Shown: positions 1-8,335 of the stretch, one piece after another
Position numbering within the stretch: the first letter of the stretch is position 1
Layout: every line of letters starts with the position of its first letter
Source of the DNA: Sphingomonas sp.
Lineage (GTDB): Bacteria > Pseudomonadota > Alphaproteobacteria > Sphingomonadales > Sphingomonadaceae
NCBI GenBank assembly: GCA_017418975.1
Contig: JAFOMG010000010.1
Location: 1-64,000, forward strand
Length of the DNA: 64,000 nt
Reading direction: 5' to 3'
Notes under the pieces: generated by a model
The model's database searches: none
Told to the model about the DNA's origin: nothing
Seen by the model: the letters and a program-made list of their open reading frames with translations, nothing else
Position numbers and translations under genes: made by a program

Positions 1-1
1 C

Positions 2-835
2 GCGGACTATCAGGGCTCGATCATCGCGGTGGCGGATGCGAGCGGCACCGTGACGCGGGTGAACAGCTATGACGAATATGGCGTGCCGGGCACGGCCAAT
101 GGCGGGCGGTTCCAATATACCGGCCAGGCGTGGATCCCGGAGCTGGGCATGTATTACTACAAGGCCCGCATCTATGCGCCCATGCTCGGGCGCTTCCTGC
201 AGACTGATCCCATTGGGTACAAGGATCAGGTCAACCTCTATGCTTATGTGAGCAATGATCCGATAAACATGCTAGACCCAACTGGAAAGTCGTGCACGGT
301 CAGTGGCAGCACGGGCACAATCCTTACTACGGTTTCCTGTAAAATCGATGATAGAGATTCTTTCCGAGAGGCTGGCGTAACAGATAAGCAGATGAATCAA
401 TTGGAGCGGACTTATACGAAGGCTGTTGCTAAGATGATCAGGACTCCAAATGCGTTTACCATGGTTAAGGTGGGGGACAGGGCGTTTATTGCCCGAAGTG
501 GCGAAGTGGCGAAAGGACTGATTAAATCCTACGTTACCGCTGACAAAACAGGAAAAATAGCGAATATGAACGGCGGGCCCCTATCAAGCAGTGATAGCGT
601 ACCAGATCAGTACGGACGCCGGAATCCTGGCGGAAAATTCCCTTATAGGCTGGTAATTGACCCGCAGAATTTTTTCGCCGCTGGCCGTTCGGAAGATGAT
701 ATGAGAGTAACGTTTCTTCACGAAGGGATTCATACCGTGCAGGGCGAATATGTTATGAAAGGTATGCGATCATTCAATACCTTGCATCAAGATCCATATA
801 ATGATGCTGCTGAAAGACTGGATAGGTTGCCGTGA
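2..835 (+). CDS. RHS-repeat protein, C-terminal part with HExxH toxin-like tip (5' end outside window)
   Basis: The open frame runs in from the window edge, so the start is not visible. About the first 95 visible residues are RHS core, ending in the hallmark [11 protein letters not shown] followed by [10 protein letters not shown] and DPTG. After this junction the sequence changes to a roughly 180-residue variable tip of lower GC. The tip contains HEGIH (HExxH, visible residues 240-244) and a later His near 262, as in zinc metallopeptidases. RHS proteins typically carry an interchangeable toxin behind the DPxG junction, so a zincin-type toxin is inferred. Its TGA overlaps the GTG start of the next gene, the usual toxin-immunity layout. 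RHS assignment is firm; toxin chemistry is inference. Confidence 0.85.
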   Translation, partial: ADYQGSIIAVADASGTVTRVNSYDEYGVPGTANGGRFQYTGQAWIPELGMYYYKARIYAPMLGRFLQTDPIGYKDQVNLYAYVSNDPINMLDPTGKSCTVSGSTGTILTTVSCKIDDRDSFREAGVTDKQMNQLERTYTKAVAKMIRTPNAFTMVKVGDRAFIARSGEVAKGLIKSYVTADKTGKIANMNGGPLSSSDSVPDQYGRRNPGGKFPYRLVIDPQNFFAAGRSEDDMRVTFLHEGIHTVQGEYVMKGMRSFNTLHQDPYNDAAERLDRLP

Positions 836-1332
836 GGTTATTCATATCATTGCTATTGGCTGCTTCTGCACTATCAGCATGCTCCAATGACAGCATGAAT
901 TTTTCGTGCAAAATTCCTAATAGATACGAGTATCGTGGAAAAGAAGATTCCATGGTATTGAATTATAGCGGTCATGGTGGGCTATACTACATGGAGGGCG
1001 CGCATGGCGATGGAATGGTAGATGGTGGGAGGCTCAATGTAATTATTGATAGAAATAGAAACTTCTTCTATATAAAGAATATTGTCGTGATAGCTCACGA
1101 TAGCTTTGATTCGAATCAATGGAAATTTGCCGAATTGTCTTGTGAGAAAACAAAAAAATACTCATCAGGCATGGAATTTGACTTCTTGTGCCGTGACACT
1201 GAGATGCAAAATGCCATTTATGGGCACTTCACGAGGGCGCGCGGAATTACTGCGCTTCGGACTTATAGATCTGAAGAGAAAGATTCGTGGCAGCTCGTGG
1301 GCGATGTCGGCATTGCCCGTCCTTGCCCTTAG
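832..1332 (+). CDS. Putative lipoprotein immunity protein for the RHS tip
   Basis: A 166-residue protein starting with GTG inside the stop of the RHS gene (GTGA overlap), so the two are translationally coupled. The N-terminus is a lipoprotein signal: a hydrophobic stretch ending in the lipobox LSAC, with the lipidated Cys at residue 17. The rest has no family I recognise and is AT-richer than the core genome. Position directly after a polymorphic toxin tip suggests immunity. A lipid anchor would place it in the periplasm, implying that the toxin acts there. The function is inferred from context only. Confidence 0.6.
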   Translation: MRLFISLLLAASALSACSNDSMNFSCKIPNRYEYRGKEDSMVLNYSGHGGLYYMEGAHGDGMVDGGRLNVIIDRNRNFFYIKNIVVIAHDSFDSNQWKFAELSCEKTKKYSSGMEFDFLCRDTEMQNAIYGHFTRARGITALRTYRSEEKDSWQLVGDVGIARPCP

Positions 1333-1599
1333 GACTGTCAGTGCGGAAAGGGCGCGCAACGCCGATCGGGGCATGCGCGATCTATTGAAGTAGTTTCCCC
1401 TCATAGGGGACTGAATTCCGGGGGCACTTGCCTAATACTAATTGGCGAGCGCTGCATAGCGGCCTGGTGCCGGGCAACCGGGCCTATGTGGCGGACGGCC
1501 TCAACCGTATTGCGCGCCCGAAGGGCGCGGCATCGAACCCGCCAGGGTCCGCAAGCGCGAACGCGCGTCCGAGCTTATGCGAGGTTCTAAATCAAATAA

Positions 1600-1676
<77 letters not shown>

Positions 1677-1763
1677 GTGCCGGCGAAACGCCGGGAACAG
1701 GGCCTCTACAGCAGGATGGCGCGGGCCTCAATCCCGAAAGCGTGACCGGGCATCGCCCCGATG

Positions 1764-2843
1764 CTAGCGCAGGCGGATGGCGGGCCCGAGCGCCGCGCCG
1801 CTCAGCGGCAGCAGCATCTCGACGCGGAAGCCGCCCTCGTCGCGGCCCGCCTTCACCGACGCATCGGCGCCGAACAGCGTCTCCAGGCGCCGGCTCACGA
1901 TGGAGAGGCCGCGCCCCGTGCCGGGAGGGACCGCGCCGGCCGCGCCGCTCCCCGTCCCCGTATCCGCCACCGTCAGTAGCAGCCGCCCGGAATCGCGCGC
2001 CGCGCGCACGGTCACCGAAGCGGCGCCGCGGGACGGGTGCACCGCATATTTCAGCGCATTCTCGACCAGGGGCTGGAGGATGAGCCGCGGCACCGCCGCC
2101 TCCGCCAGGTCGTCCGGGCAATCGATGCGCACGTCCGGCGTGCTGGCGAAGCGCACCGATTCGATGGCCAGATAGGCTTCGACGAGCTCGATTTCCTCCG
2201 CGAGCGGGACCAGGGCGACATCCGCGCCGTCCAGGCAGGCCCGCATATAGGCCGACAGGCGCTCCAGCAGCATTTCCGCTTCCGCGTTGCGCCCGGAGAG
2301 CACCAGCGAGGACAGGCCGTTGAAGGTGTTGAACAGCATGTGCGGGTTGAGCTCGTTGCGCAGCGCCTCGATCTGGGCCGCGCGCGCGGCCTCGCGGGCT
2401 TCCTCGGCATTGCGGGCGTTGCGCGCTGCCCGGTTCATCGCGGTGATCAGCTCGAAGATCAGCGCCTGGATGATGAATATCCAGACATAGACGGCGACGT
2501 TGAGCGCCAGGGCCCGCAGGAATTCCCCGGTCGGCTTGCGGCCAAAGACCTCCCGCATCAGCTCGTAGAACCATTGGTCGATGGCGGCCTGGATGACGAC
2601 GATGACGAGGAGCAGGGGGACCAGCCGGATCCAGCGGCCGGTCAGCGACCGCGTCTCCAGCCGTCTTATCCCCGCCTGCAGGACCAGCGAAAGCAGGACG
2701 CCGCTGACCGGTACCCCGGCGACGTAGCACAGGTACCAGAGATGCGGCAGGCCGCTCGCCGAGGCCGCGCCGATCGACGCGAACGCCGCCATCGTCCCGA
2801 GCCAGAGGCCCAAGGTTATCAGGAAGATCTGCCTACGATCCAC
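1764..2843 (-). CDS. LytS/YpdA-type membrane sensor histidine kinase
   Basis: A 359-residue kinase. The GTG start is chosen because GGGGGG lies just upstream and the first hydrophobic segment follows at once; a longer frame upstream has no membrane-protein character. About four membrane segments occupy residues 5-135. A short linker leads to the His_kinase domain with NPHMLFN (His168 is the predicted phosphorylation site), then the ATPase domain with the N-box LVENALKYA and a glycine-rich TGRGLSIV. Such kinases usually phosphorylate LytTR response regulators. None is adjacent; the only LytTR protein in the window is at 23.6 kb and lacks a receiver domain. The signal is unknown. Confidence 0.85.
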   Translation of the reverse strand: MDRRQIFLITLGLWLGTMAAFASIGAASASGLPHLWYLCYVAGVPVSGVLLSLVLQAGIRRLETRSLTGRWIRLVPLLLVIVVIQAAIDQWFYELMREVFGRKPTGEFLRALALNVAVYVWIFIIQALIFELITAMNRAARNARNAEEAREAARAAQIEALRNELNPHMLFNTFNGLSSLVLSGRNAEAEMLLERLSAYMRACLDGADVALVPLAEEIELVEAYLAIESVRFASTPDVRIDCPDDLAEAAVPRLILQPLVENALKYAVHPSRGAASVTVRAARDSGRLLLTVADTGTGSGAAGAVPPGTGRGLSIVSRRLETLFGADASVKAGRDEGGFRVEMLLPLSGAALGPAIRLR

Positions 2844-2994
2844 GCGTTCCCCCCAAACCCGGATCCAGCGACGATGGCGCAAGCCGGAAAAGCAGCGCCT
2901 CCGGCCGTATCCGAACCGGTGGGCCCGCCTCGCCCCCTCGCACTCAGCTACGGGTTTCGGCGGGCCTGGTAAAGCCTTGGCGTGCCGAGGGGGA

Positions 2995-3660
2995 TCACTG
3001 CCCCGCGGTTGCCCCGGCTCGTTTCGGCGCGGGAGTCTTGGGCCTGTAGGGGCACAGGTCGGCGACGGCGCAGCGCCAGCATTCCGGCGTGCGGGCCTTG
3101 CAGGTGTAGCGGCCATGCAGGATGAGCCAGTGATGCGCGTGCAGCCGGAAAGGCTGCGGCACCGCTTTCTCCAGCTTCTTCTCCACCGCCAGCGGCGTCT
3201 TGCCCGGTGCGAGTCCGGTCCGGTTGCCGACGCGGAAGATATGCGTGTCGACCGCGAAGGTTTCCGCGCCGAACGCCGTGTTCATCACGACGTTGGCGGT
3301 CTTGCGCCCGACGCCCGGCAGCTGCTCGAGCGCGTCGCGATCGGCGGGAACCTGGCCGCCATGGTCGCGGATCAGCGCTTCGGAAAGCGCGATCACGTTC
3401 TTCGCCTTGGTGTTGAACAGCCCGATCGTCTTGATGTGCCGCTTCAGCTCCGCTTCGCCCAGCGCGACCATCTTCTCCGGCGTATCGACTTCGCGGAACA
3501 GCGCGCGCGTCGCCTTGTTCACGCCGGCATCGGTCGCCTGGGCCGAAAGCACCACCGCTACCAGCAGCGTATAGTCGTTGACATATTCCAGCTCGGTCTC
3601 GGGATGGGGATTGTCTGCCGCGAGCCTGGAGAAGAACTCGAAGACGTCCTGCTTCTTCAC
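2995..3660 (-). CDS. nth: Endonuclease III (DNA glycosylase/AP lyase)
   Basis: A 221-residue base-excision repair enzyme that removes oxidised pyrimidines and cleaves the abasic site. The helix-hairpin-helix LPGVGRKTANV carries Lys120, and VDTHIFRV carries Asp138, the two catalytic residues at the same numbers as in E. coli Nth. The C-terminal iron-sulfur ligands are Cys187, 194, 197 and 203 in C-x6-C-x2-C-x5-C spacing. The GTG start overlaps the dapB stop as GTGA; a longer in-frame extension would only run into dapB. Length is normal for the family. Confidence 0.96.
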   Translation of the reverse strand: MKKQDVFEFFSRLAADNPHPETELEYVNDYTLLVAVVLSAQATDAGVNKATRALFREVDTPEKMVALGEAELKRHIKTIGLFNTKAKNVIALSEALIRDHGGQVPADRDALEQLPGVGRKTANVVMNTAFGAETFAVDTHIFRVGNRTGLAPGKTPLAVEKKLEKAVPQPFRLHAHHWLILHGRYTCKARTPECWRCAVADLCPYRPKTPAPKRAGATAGQ

Positions 3661-4385
3661 TCTCCCAGCACCTGGTCCATCGTGTAGCGGCCGGCCGGCT
3701 TGCCCGCGAGCCACAGCGCCGCCTTCACCGCGCCGCGGGCGAAGATCGCGCGGTCGTCGGCGCGGTGGATCAGTTCGATCCGCTCGCCCTGAGTGGCGAA
3801 CACCACGCTGTGATCGCCGACCACCGAGCCGCCGCGCAGGCTCGCCAGTCCGATCGTGCCCGAGGAGCGCGGGCCGACTGTGCCGGCGCGGTCGGTCACT
3901 TCCGCTTCCGCAAGCGTGGTGCCCATGCCCGCCGCCGCGGCATTGCCCAGCATCAGCGCGGTGCCGGAGGGGGCGTCGGCCTTGTGGCGGTGGTGCATCT
4001 CGACGATCTCGATGTCCCAGTCGGCGCCGAGCCGCGCCGCCGCCTCGCGCACCAGCCGCTGGAGCAGGCCGATGCCGAGCGAGGTGTTGCCGGTCTGCAG
4101 CACCGCGATCTCCCGCGCGGCGGCATCGATCAGCGCATGATGCTGGGGCGAGAGGCCGGTGGTGCCGATCACGATCGGCCTGCCCGCCGCGCGGGCGGCC
4201 GCGAGATGCGCCTCGAGCGCCTGGGGGGCGGAGAAGTCGATCAGCACATCGGCCGCCGCCGCGATCGCCAAGGGGTCGTCCCGCACGTCCGCTCCGCCCG
4301 CGACCTGCGCGTTCATCTCGGGCGCGGCTGCCGCGATCGCCTGCCCCATCCGGCCGAGGCTGCCATAGATGCCGATGCTGGTCAT
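3657..4385 (-). CDS. dapB: 4-hydroxy-tetrahydrodipicolinate reductase
   Basis: A 242-residue NAD(P)H-dependent reductase of the diaminopimelate/lysine pathway in the cytoplasm. The N-terminal Rossmann motif is IGIYGSLGRMGQ. The central signature EIVEMHHRHKADAPSGTA contains the catalytic His pair and the Lys that contacts substrate. Length is slightly short for DapB but complete. It is upstream of and coupled to nth by a 4-base overlap, an arrangement without an obvious functional link. Confidence 0.96.
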   Translation of the reverse strand: MTSIGIYGSLGRMGQAIAAAAPEMNAQVAGGADVRDDPLAIAAAADVLIDFSAPQALEAHLAAARAAGRPIVIGTTGLSPQHHALIDAAAREIAVLQTGNTSLGIGLLQRLVREAAARLGADWDIEIVEMHHRHKADAPSGTALMLGNAAAAGMGTTLAEAEVTDRAGTVGPRSSGTIGLASLRGGSVVGDHSVVFATQGERIELIHRADDRAIFARGAVKAALWLAGKPAGRYTMDQVLGE

Positions 4386-4425
4386 AAGCGCTCCTCTGGC
4401 ACAGCCGGGGGGCTGCGCGACAGGG

Positions 4426-4776
4426 TTATTTCGCGTCGCCTTCCTGCTTCCCGGGCTTCCTGCCGAGCGGGATGGTCGCGGTGGCCATCAGGCCGACGCC
4501 CTTGGCACCGGGCAATTCGCGCTGCACTGCCGCCACCGTGCCGCTGCCGCCGCCGGGCAGGCGGAAATCGGGGCGCAGCGGCTTCTCCGCCCAGCGTGCC
4601 TCGTCGAGCGTCGGCAGGCGGTGGCCGAGGCGGTTGCCGCACACGGTGATCGTGTCCCCGCCCGGCCGGCAGGGGCGCTTCGGCACCATCGCGGCATCGC
4701 CCGCCTCGTCCGGGCTGGGGAAGATCGGCGCGCGATCCTGCGCGGCAAGGGCGACGAGGAGGATTGCGGCGAGCAT
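4426..4776 (-). CDS. Small secreted protein of unknown function
   Basis: A 116-residue product starting at the ATG before LAAILLVALAAQDRAP, which reads as a short signal peptide. A TTG 30 bases upstream would add MPQIGRSLPR, a more basic n-region, and is an alternative start. The mature part is rich in Pro, Gly and Arg and contains two Cys residues (RPCRPGGDTITVCGN), possibly a disulfide. I do not recognise a family. It lies between dapB and the divergent sirtuin pair. Confidence 0.6.
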   Translation of the reverse strand: MLAAILLVALAAQDRAPIFPSPDEAGDAAMVPKRPCRPGGDTITVCGNRLGHRLPTLDEARWAEKPLRPDFRLPGGGSGTVAAVQRELPGAKGVGLMATATIPLGRKPGKQEGDAK

Positions 4777-4861
4777 GCGCGGGAGTGAACGCCCGATTTG
4801 CGGCAAGGGGATGGCGAGCCGCCGCGTTGCGCGTGAGAGGTGGGGATGCGATGAGCGCCCA

Positions 4862-5011
4862 ATGTCCGCCCGCTACGTCCTTTTCTGCGCCAACCCGCTC
4901 GACACCAGCAGGGTCGAGCCCGATTTCGCGGATGAAGTCGGCGATGGGCAGGTTTCCGGGTTCCCCGATCCTGCTGCCGCGAAGGCAATATTCAAGGAGT
5001 TGTCGGCGTGA
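4862..5011 (+). CDS. 49-residue protein coupled to the sirtuin gene
   Basis: Begins MSARYVLFCANPLDTSRVEPDF and ends ELSA, with its TGA overlapping the GTG start of the sirtuin as GTGA. Codon use resembles the core genes. The opening strand-plus-CANPL pattern reminds me of the N-terminus of an ATP-grasp-type family, but the protein is far too short for such an enzyme. It may be a remnant or a genuine small protein. The strict coupling argues that it is translated. Confidence 0.45.
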   Translation: MSARYVLFCANPLDTSRVEPDFADEVGDGQVSGFPDPAAAKAIFKELSA

Positions 5012-5727
5012 TCCACGACATCCACAACATCGTCATCCTCACCGGTGCCGGCCTTTCGGCGGAGAGCGGCATCGCCACCTTTCGCGGCCCGGGCGGGCTG
5101 TGGGAGGGGCATCGGGTGGAAGATGTCTGCACGCCCCAGGCGCTCGCGCATGATCCCGAGCTGGTCCACCGCTTCTATGACGCGCGCCGGGCGAAGCTGG
5201 GCGAAGTCGAGCCCAATGCCGCGCACCGGGCGCTCGCCCGGCTCGATGCCGAATGGCCGGGGCAGCTGCTGATCGTCACCCAGAATGTCGACGACCTGCA
5301 CGAGCGCGCCGGCGCCCGGCGGCTGCTGCACATGCATGGCGAGCTGAAGTCCGCCCTGTGCGCGGCGTGCGGCGACAGCGTGGAATGGGAAAGCGCGCTG
5401 CCGCCGGAGAGCGAATGCCCGGATTGCGGCAGCCCGGCGCTGCGGCCCGACATCGTGTTCTTCGGCGAGATGCCCTATCACATGGAAACGATCGAGCGGG
5501 CGCTGGCGGACGCCGATCTGTTCGTCTCGATCGGCACCTCGGGCGCGGTCTATCCGGCGGCGGGCTTCGTCCAGACGGCGCGCTATCATGGCGCGCGGAC
5601 GCTGGAGCTGAACCTCGATCCCAGCGCGGGCAGCCATTGGTTCGGCGAGAGCCGGCTGGGCCCGGCGGGGACGCTGGTGCCGGAGTGGGTGGAGCAGGTG
5701 CTGGGCCAGGCGCCCGCGACCTGCTAG
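5008..5727 (+). CDS. cobB: NAD-dependent protein deacylase, sirtuin class III
   Basis: A 239-residue SIR2 enzyme that removes acyl groups from lysine using NAD+. Visible motifs are GAGLSAESGIATFRG (NAD binding), TQNVDDLHERAG, catalytic His110 in HMHG, and a zinc site at Cys118, 121, 137 and 140. Tyr57 and Arg60 (FYDARR) match the Y-x-x-R pair that gives bacterial CobB and SIRT5 their desuccinylase and demalonylase activity, so broad deacylase specificity is expected. The GTG start is supported by overlap with the preceding 49-residue gene. Confidence 0.93.
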   Translation: MIHDIHNIVILTGAGLSAESGIATFRGPGGLWEGHRVEDVCTPQALAHDPELVHRFYDARRAKLGEVEPNAAHRALARLDAEWPGQLLIVTQNVDDLHERAGARRLLHMHGELKSALCAACGDSVEWESALPPESECPDCGSPALRPDIVFFGEMPYHMETIERALADADLFVSIGTSGAVYPAAGFVQTARYHGARTLELNLDPSAGSHWFGESRLGPAGTLVPEWVEQVLGQAPATC

Positions 5728-5905
5728 GACCGGCCCGTCGAAAAGGACCCGAGCGGCATCGGTAAGCCCGCTCCCTCGCGCGCGAGGCTCCGTGTCGCCC
5801 CCGGGCGAACCCGCGACAAGCAACCGGCGCGTGCCGCCGGGGCTTGGCGCGCGCGATCCTGCCCGAACCGATCCCCGCTGGCCGTGCCCCGGAAGGAGCA
5901 GGTCC

Positions 5906-6223
5906 ATGCCGATCATCACTGCCAATCGCGATATCGTCACCCAGATCAACGTCTTCACCGTGCCCGAGGGCGGGCAGGAGGCGATGATCGCCTATCTCGC
6001 CGAGGCCGCGCGCGCCGCGCGCGAAGTCGAGGGCTGGCTCTCCGCCAGCCTGCACCGCAGCCTCGATGGCACCCGCGTGGTCAATTATGCGCAAAGCGCC
6101 GATGCCGATGCCGCGCGCCGGGTGTTCGAGCATCTGAACGCAAAGGGGCTGATCGACGGCAACAGGCGCCATGGCGAGGCGCATCCCGGGCTCTACCGGG
6201 TCGCCTTCACGCTGGAGAAATAG
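5906..6223 (+). CDS. Antibiotic-biosynthesis-monooxygenase (ABM) domain protein
   Basis: A 105-residue single-domain protein starting at the ATG preceded by GGAAGGAG ten bases upstream. The pattern INVFTVPEGGQEAMIAYL, followed by a central helix and VEGWLSASLHRSLDGTRVVNYAQ, is the dimeric alpha-beta ferredoxin-like ABM fold. These act as cofactor-free monooxygenases or as uncharacterised stress proteins; the substrate cannot be read from sequence. It converges with the nitrilase-like gene, six bases apart. Confidence 0.75.
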   Translation: MPIITANRDIVTQINVFTVPEGGQEAMIAYLAEAARAAREVEGWLSASLHRSLDGTRVVNYAQSADADAARRVFEHLNAKGLIDGNRRHGEAHPGLYRVAFTLEK

Positions 6224-6229
6224 CGCGCC

Positions 6230-7189
6230 TCAGGCCGCTTTCTCGACGATCCCGGCCCGCGCCCGCCGATCGACCGAGAGCTCGAACACGTCGTGCCGCG
6301 CCTGGGCGCCGTCCACGTCCATCGTGGCGAGGCCGCGGCCGACTTCGTCGAGGTCGATCTCCGCCATCAGCAGCTCGGGCGCCGTGCCGGCCTGGGCGAT
6401 CACGGCACCGTCGGGTGCCAGGATCGCGCTGTGGCCATGCTGGATCTGGCCCTCGGGCAGCCGGTCGAGCAGCTTGCGCGCCGAGCCGTCGCCGCCGGCC
6501 TTCTCATAGCCGGCGATGAGCTCCTGCCTGTGCTGCACCGTCCCCGCCGCGAGCACGAAGGCGCGCCCCTCATAGGCATAATGCGCCGAGGCGAGCATCG
6601 CGATGTCGGTGAGCGAAGGCCAGGCGGCGACGTGCACCGTCTCGCCTTCGTGATGCATCGCCGCGCGGGCGAGCGGCATCCAATGCTCGGTCGAGGCGAG
6701 CTGGCCGATCCTGCCCCAGGGCGCGGCGTGCAGTCCCAAGGTCGATCCGTCGCCCTGGCCCAGCATCAGCTTCTCGGCGGGGGAGAGGATCAGCTTGCGG
6801 TGGCGCAGCACCGGCGCCTTGGGCCGGAACAGGAACTGGGTGGCGTAAAGGCTCTGGCGCACGCGTTCATAGCCGCCGATGGAGACGGCGACATCGGCGA
6901 TGTCCACCGTCCATTGCAGCGGCTGGAAGCGCGGGTCCTCGCCGCTTATCGCCTGGTCGAGCAGCAGCGCGTGCAGCTCGCGCGTGCCCGGATGGTCCCA
7001 TAGCCGCGCCGGGGCGACATGCTCGAGCCAGGCCGGATAGCCGCCCAGAAAGCCTTCGCCGAAGGCGACGACGCGCGCGCCCTTCTCGATCGCCTCGCGC
7101 GCCTTGGCCACGGCCTTGTCCAGGCCCGCCCCGATTGCGAGCGGAACCGGCGAATCCTGTACGATGGCAACCTTGAGCTTGTGCGTCAC
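6230..7189 (-). CDS. Nitrilase-superfamily protein with catalytic Cys replaced by Ser
   Basis: A 319-residue nitrilase-branch protein of normal length. Glu45 (FGEGFLGGYP) and Lys132 (HRKLILSPAEK) of the Glu-Lys-Cys triad are present. The nucleophile block, normally LICWEH, reads LASTEHWMPL, putting Ser166 where Cys is expected; the codon is TCG, so more than one base differs from a Cys codon. Nitrilases hydrolyse nitriles or amides through a Cys thioester, so this protein may be inactive or have a different role. Its start overlaps the stop of era as ATGA, so it is the distal gene of the lepB-rnc-era run. Confidence 0.8.
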   Translation of the reverse strand: MTHKLKVAIVQDSPVPLAIGAGLDKAVAKAREAIEKGARVVAFGEGFLGGYPAWLEHVAPARLWDHPGTRELHALLLDQAISGEDPRFQPLQWTVDIADVAVSIGGYERVRQSLYATQFLFRPKAPVLRHRKLILSPAEKLMLGQGDGSTLGLHAAPWGRIGQLASTEHWMPLARAAMHHEGETVHVAAWPSLTDIAMLASAHYAYEGRAFVLAAGTVQHRQELIAGYEKAGGDGSARKLLDRLPEGQIQHGHSAILAPDGAVIAQAGTAPELLMAEIDLDEVGRGLATMDVDGAQARHDVFELSVDRRARAGIVEKAA

Positions 7190-8082
7190 TCGACCCAGTC
7201 CAACCCTATCTCACGGTAAAGCGAACGGTCTTCCTGCCATTCGGGCCTTACTTTGACGTGAAGATAGAGATGGACCTTTACGCCCATGAGACGGGAGAGT
7301 TCGGCGCGGGCGCGGGCACCGATTTCCTTGATGCGGGCACCGCCCTTGCCGAGCACGATCGCGCGCTGCGTCTCGCGCTCGACCAGGATCTGCTGGTGGA
7401 TCTCGACCGATCCGTCCTCGCGCTCCTTATATTGCTCGGTCTCGATCGCGCTCGAATAGGGCAGTTCCTTGTGGAGCTGGAGATAGAGCTGCTCGCGCGT
7501 CACTTCTGCGGCGAGCATGCGGTCGGTCGCGTCGCTCACCTGGTCCTCGGGGAAGTGCCACGGCCCTTCGGGCATCGCCCCGGCGAGTGCGGCCTTGAGC
7601 TCGGCCACGCCGTCGCCGGTCTGGGCGGAGACGAACCAGGTCTCGTCGAAGGGCAGCAGCTCGTTGAGCTTGGCCGCATGCCCGAGGAGCCGCGGCTTGT
7701 CGGCCAGGTCGACCTTGTTGAGGATCAGGATCTTGCGCTCGGGCCGGCCCTTCAGGCTCTCGATCACGGTGTGCACCTTGGGGCCGATCCCGCCCTTGCC
7801 GTCGACCACCAGGGCGACCAGGTCCGCGCCCTCCGCGCCTTCCCAGGCCGCGGCGACCATCGCGCGGTCCAGCCGGCGCTCGGGCGTGAAGATGCCGGGC
7901 GTGTCGACCAGAATCAGCTGCGCGTCGCCGTCGATCGCGATGCCCATCACGCGGGTGCGCGTGGTCTGCGCCTTGGGGCTGACGATCGCGACCTTCTGGC
8001 CGACCAGCGCGTTGACGAGCGTCGACTTGCCGGCATTGGGGGCGCCGACGATCGCGATCAGGCCGCAGCGTTGTTGGGTCAT
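7186..8082 (-). CDS. era: GTPase Era
   Basis: A 298-residue GTPase needed for 30S ribosomal subunit maturation. The G domain has GAPNAGKST, DTPG, and LNKVD. The C-terminal KH domain includes IVLGKGGARIKEIG and ends VHLYLHVKVRPEWQED, which binds the 3' end of 16S rRNA. It follows rnc and lepB on the same strand, as in many bacteria, but separated from rnc by about 250 bases that hold an inverted repeat pair. Confidence 0.97.
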   Translation of the reverse strand: MTQQRCGLIAIVGAPNAGKSTLVNALVGQKVAIVSPKAQTTRTRVMGIAIDGDAQLILVDTPGIFTPERRLDRAMVAAAWEGAEGADLVALVVDGKGGIGPKVHTVIESLKGRPERKILILNKVDLADKPRLLGHAAKLNELLPFDETWFVSAQTGDGVAELKAALAGAMPEGPWHFPEDQVSDATDRMLAAEVTREQLYLQLHKELPYSSAIETEQYKEREDGSVEIHQQILVERETQRAIVLGKGGARIKEIGARARAELSRLMGVKVHLYLHVKVRPEWQEDRSLYREIGLDWVE

Positions 8083-8145
8083 GCTTGGATTCCGATGATT
8101 TGTTCGCGCGGCGACGCAACGGCGCGACGAAGAGAAAGAAGAGAG

Positions 8146-8291
8146 TTCACGCGGAGACGCGGAGGCGCGGAGAAATCGCTCGCGGCTTGGGCGTATGCCG
8201 CGTCAGCGGCAGGACATCTTGCGCGGTCGCGATGAAGCGTGTCGCTGACGCGACACGTAACCGTCTCCGCGTCTCCGCGTCTCCGCGTGAA
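8146..8291. repeat. Inverted pair of GCGGAGACGCGGAGGCG-type repeats between era and rnc
   Basis: At 8146-8174 the sequence runs TTCACGCGGAGACGCGGAGG and onward. At 8261-8291 its inverse runs CGTCTCCGCGTCTCCGCG and on to GTGAA. The two arms face each other around about 85 bases. Repetitive GCGGAGACGCG units of this kind behave like dispersed REP-type elements. They lie in the transcript between rnc and era and could form a stem affecting read-through or RNase III processing; that is inference. Confidence 0.7.
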
Positions 8292-8335
8292 CAATCCTTC
8301 CTTCTGCGTGCCTTCGCGTCCTCGCGTGAGAAAAC

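Noticed and set aside
8261..8291. GTCTCCGC tandem units considered as a CRISPR or VNTR
   Set aside because: The units are contiguous without unique spacers and form one arm of an inverted pair, so neither fits.
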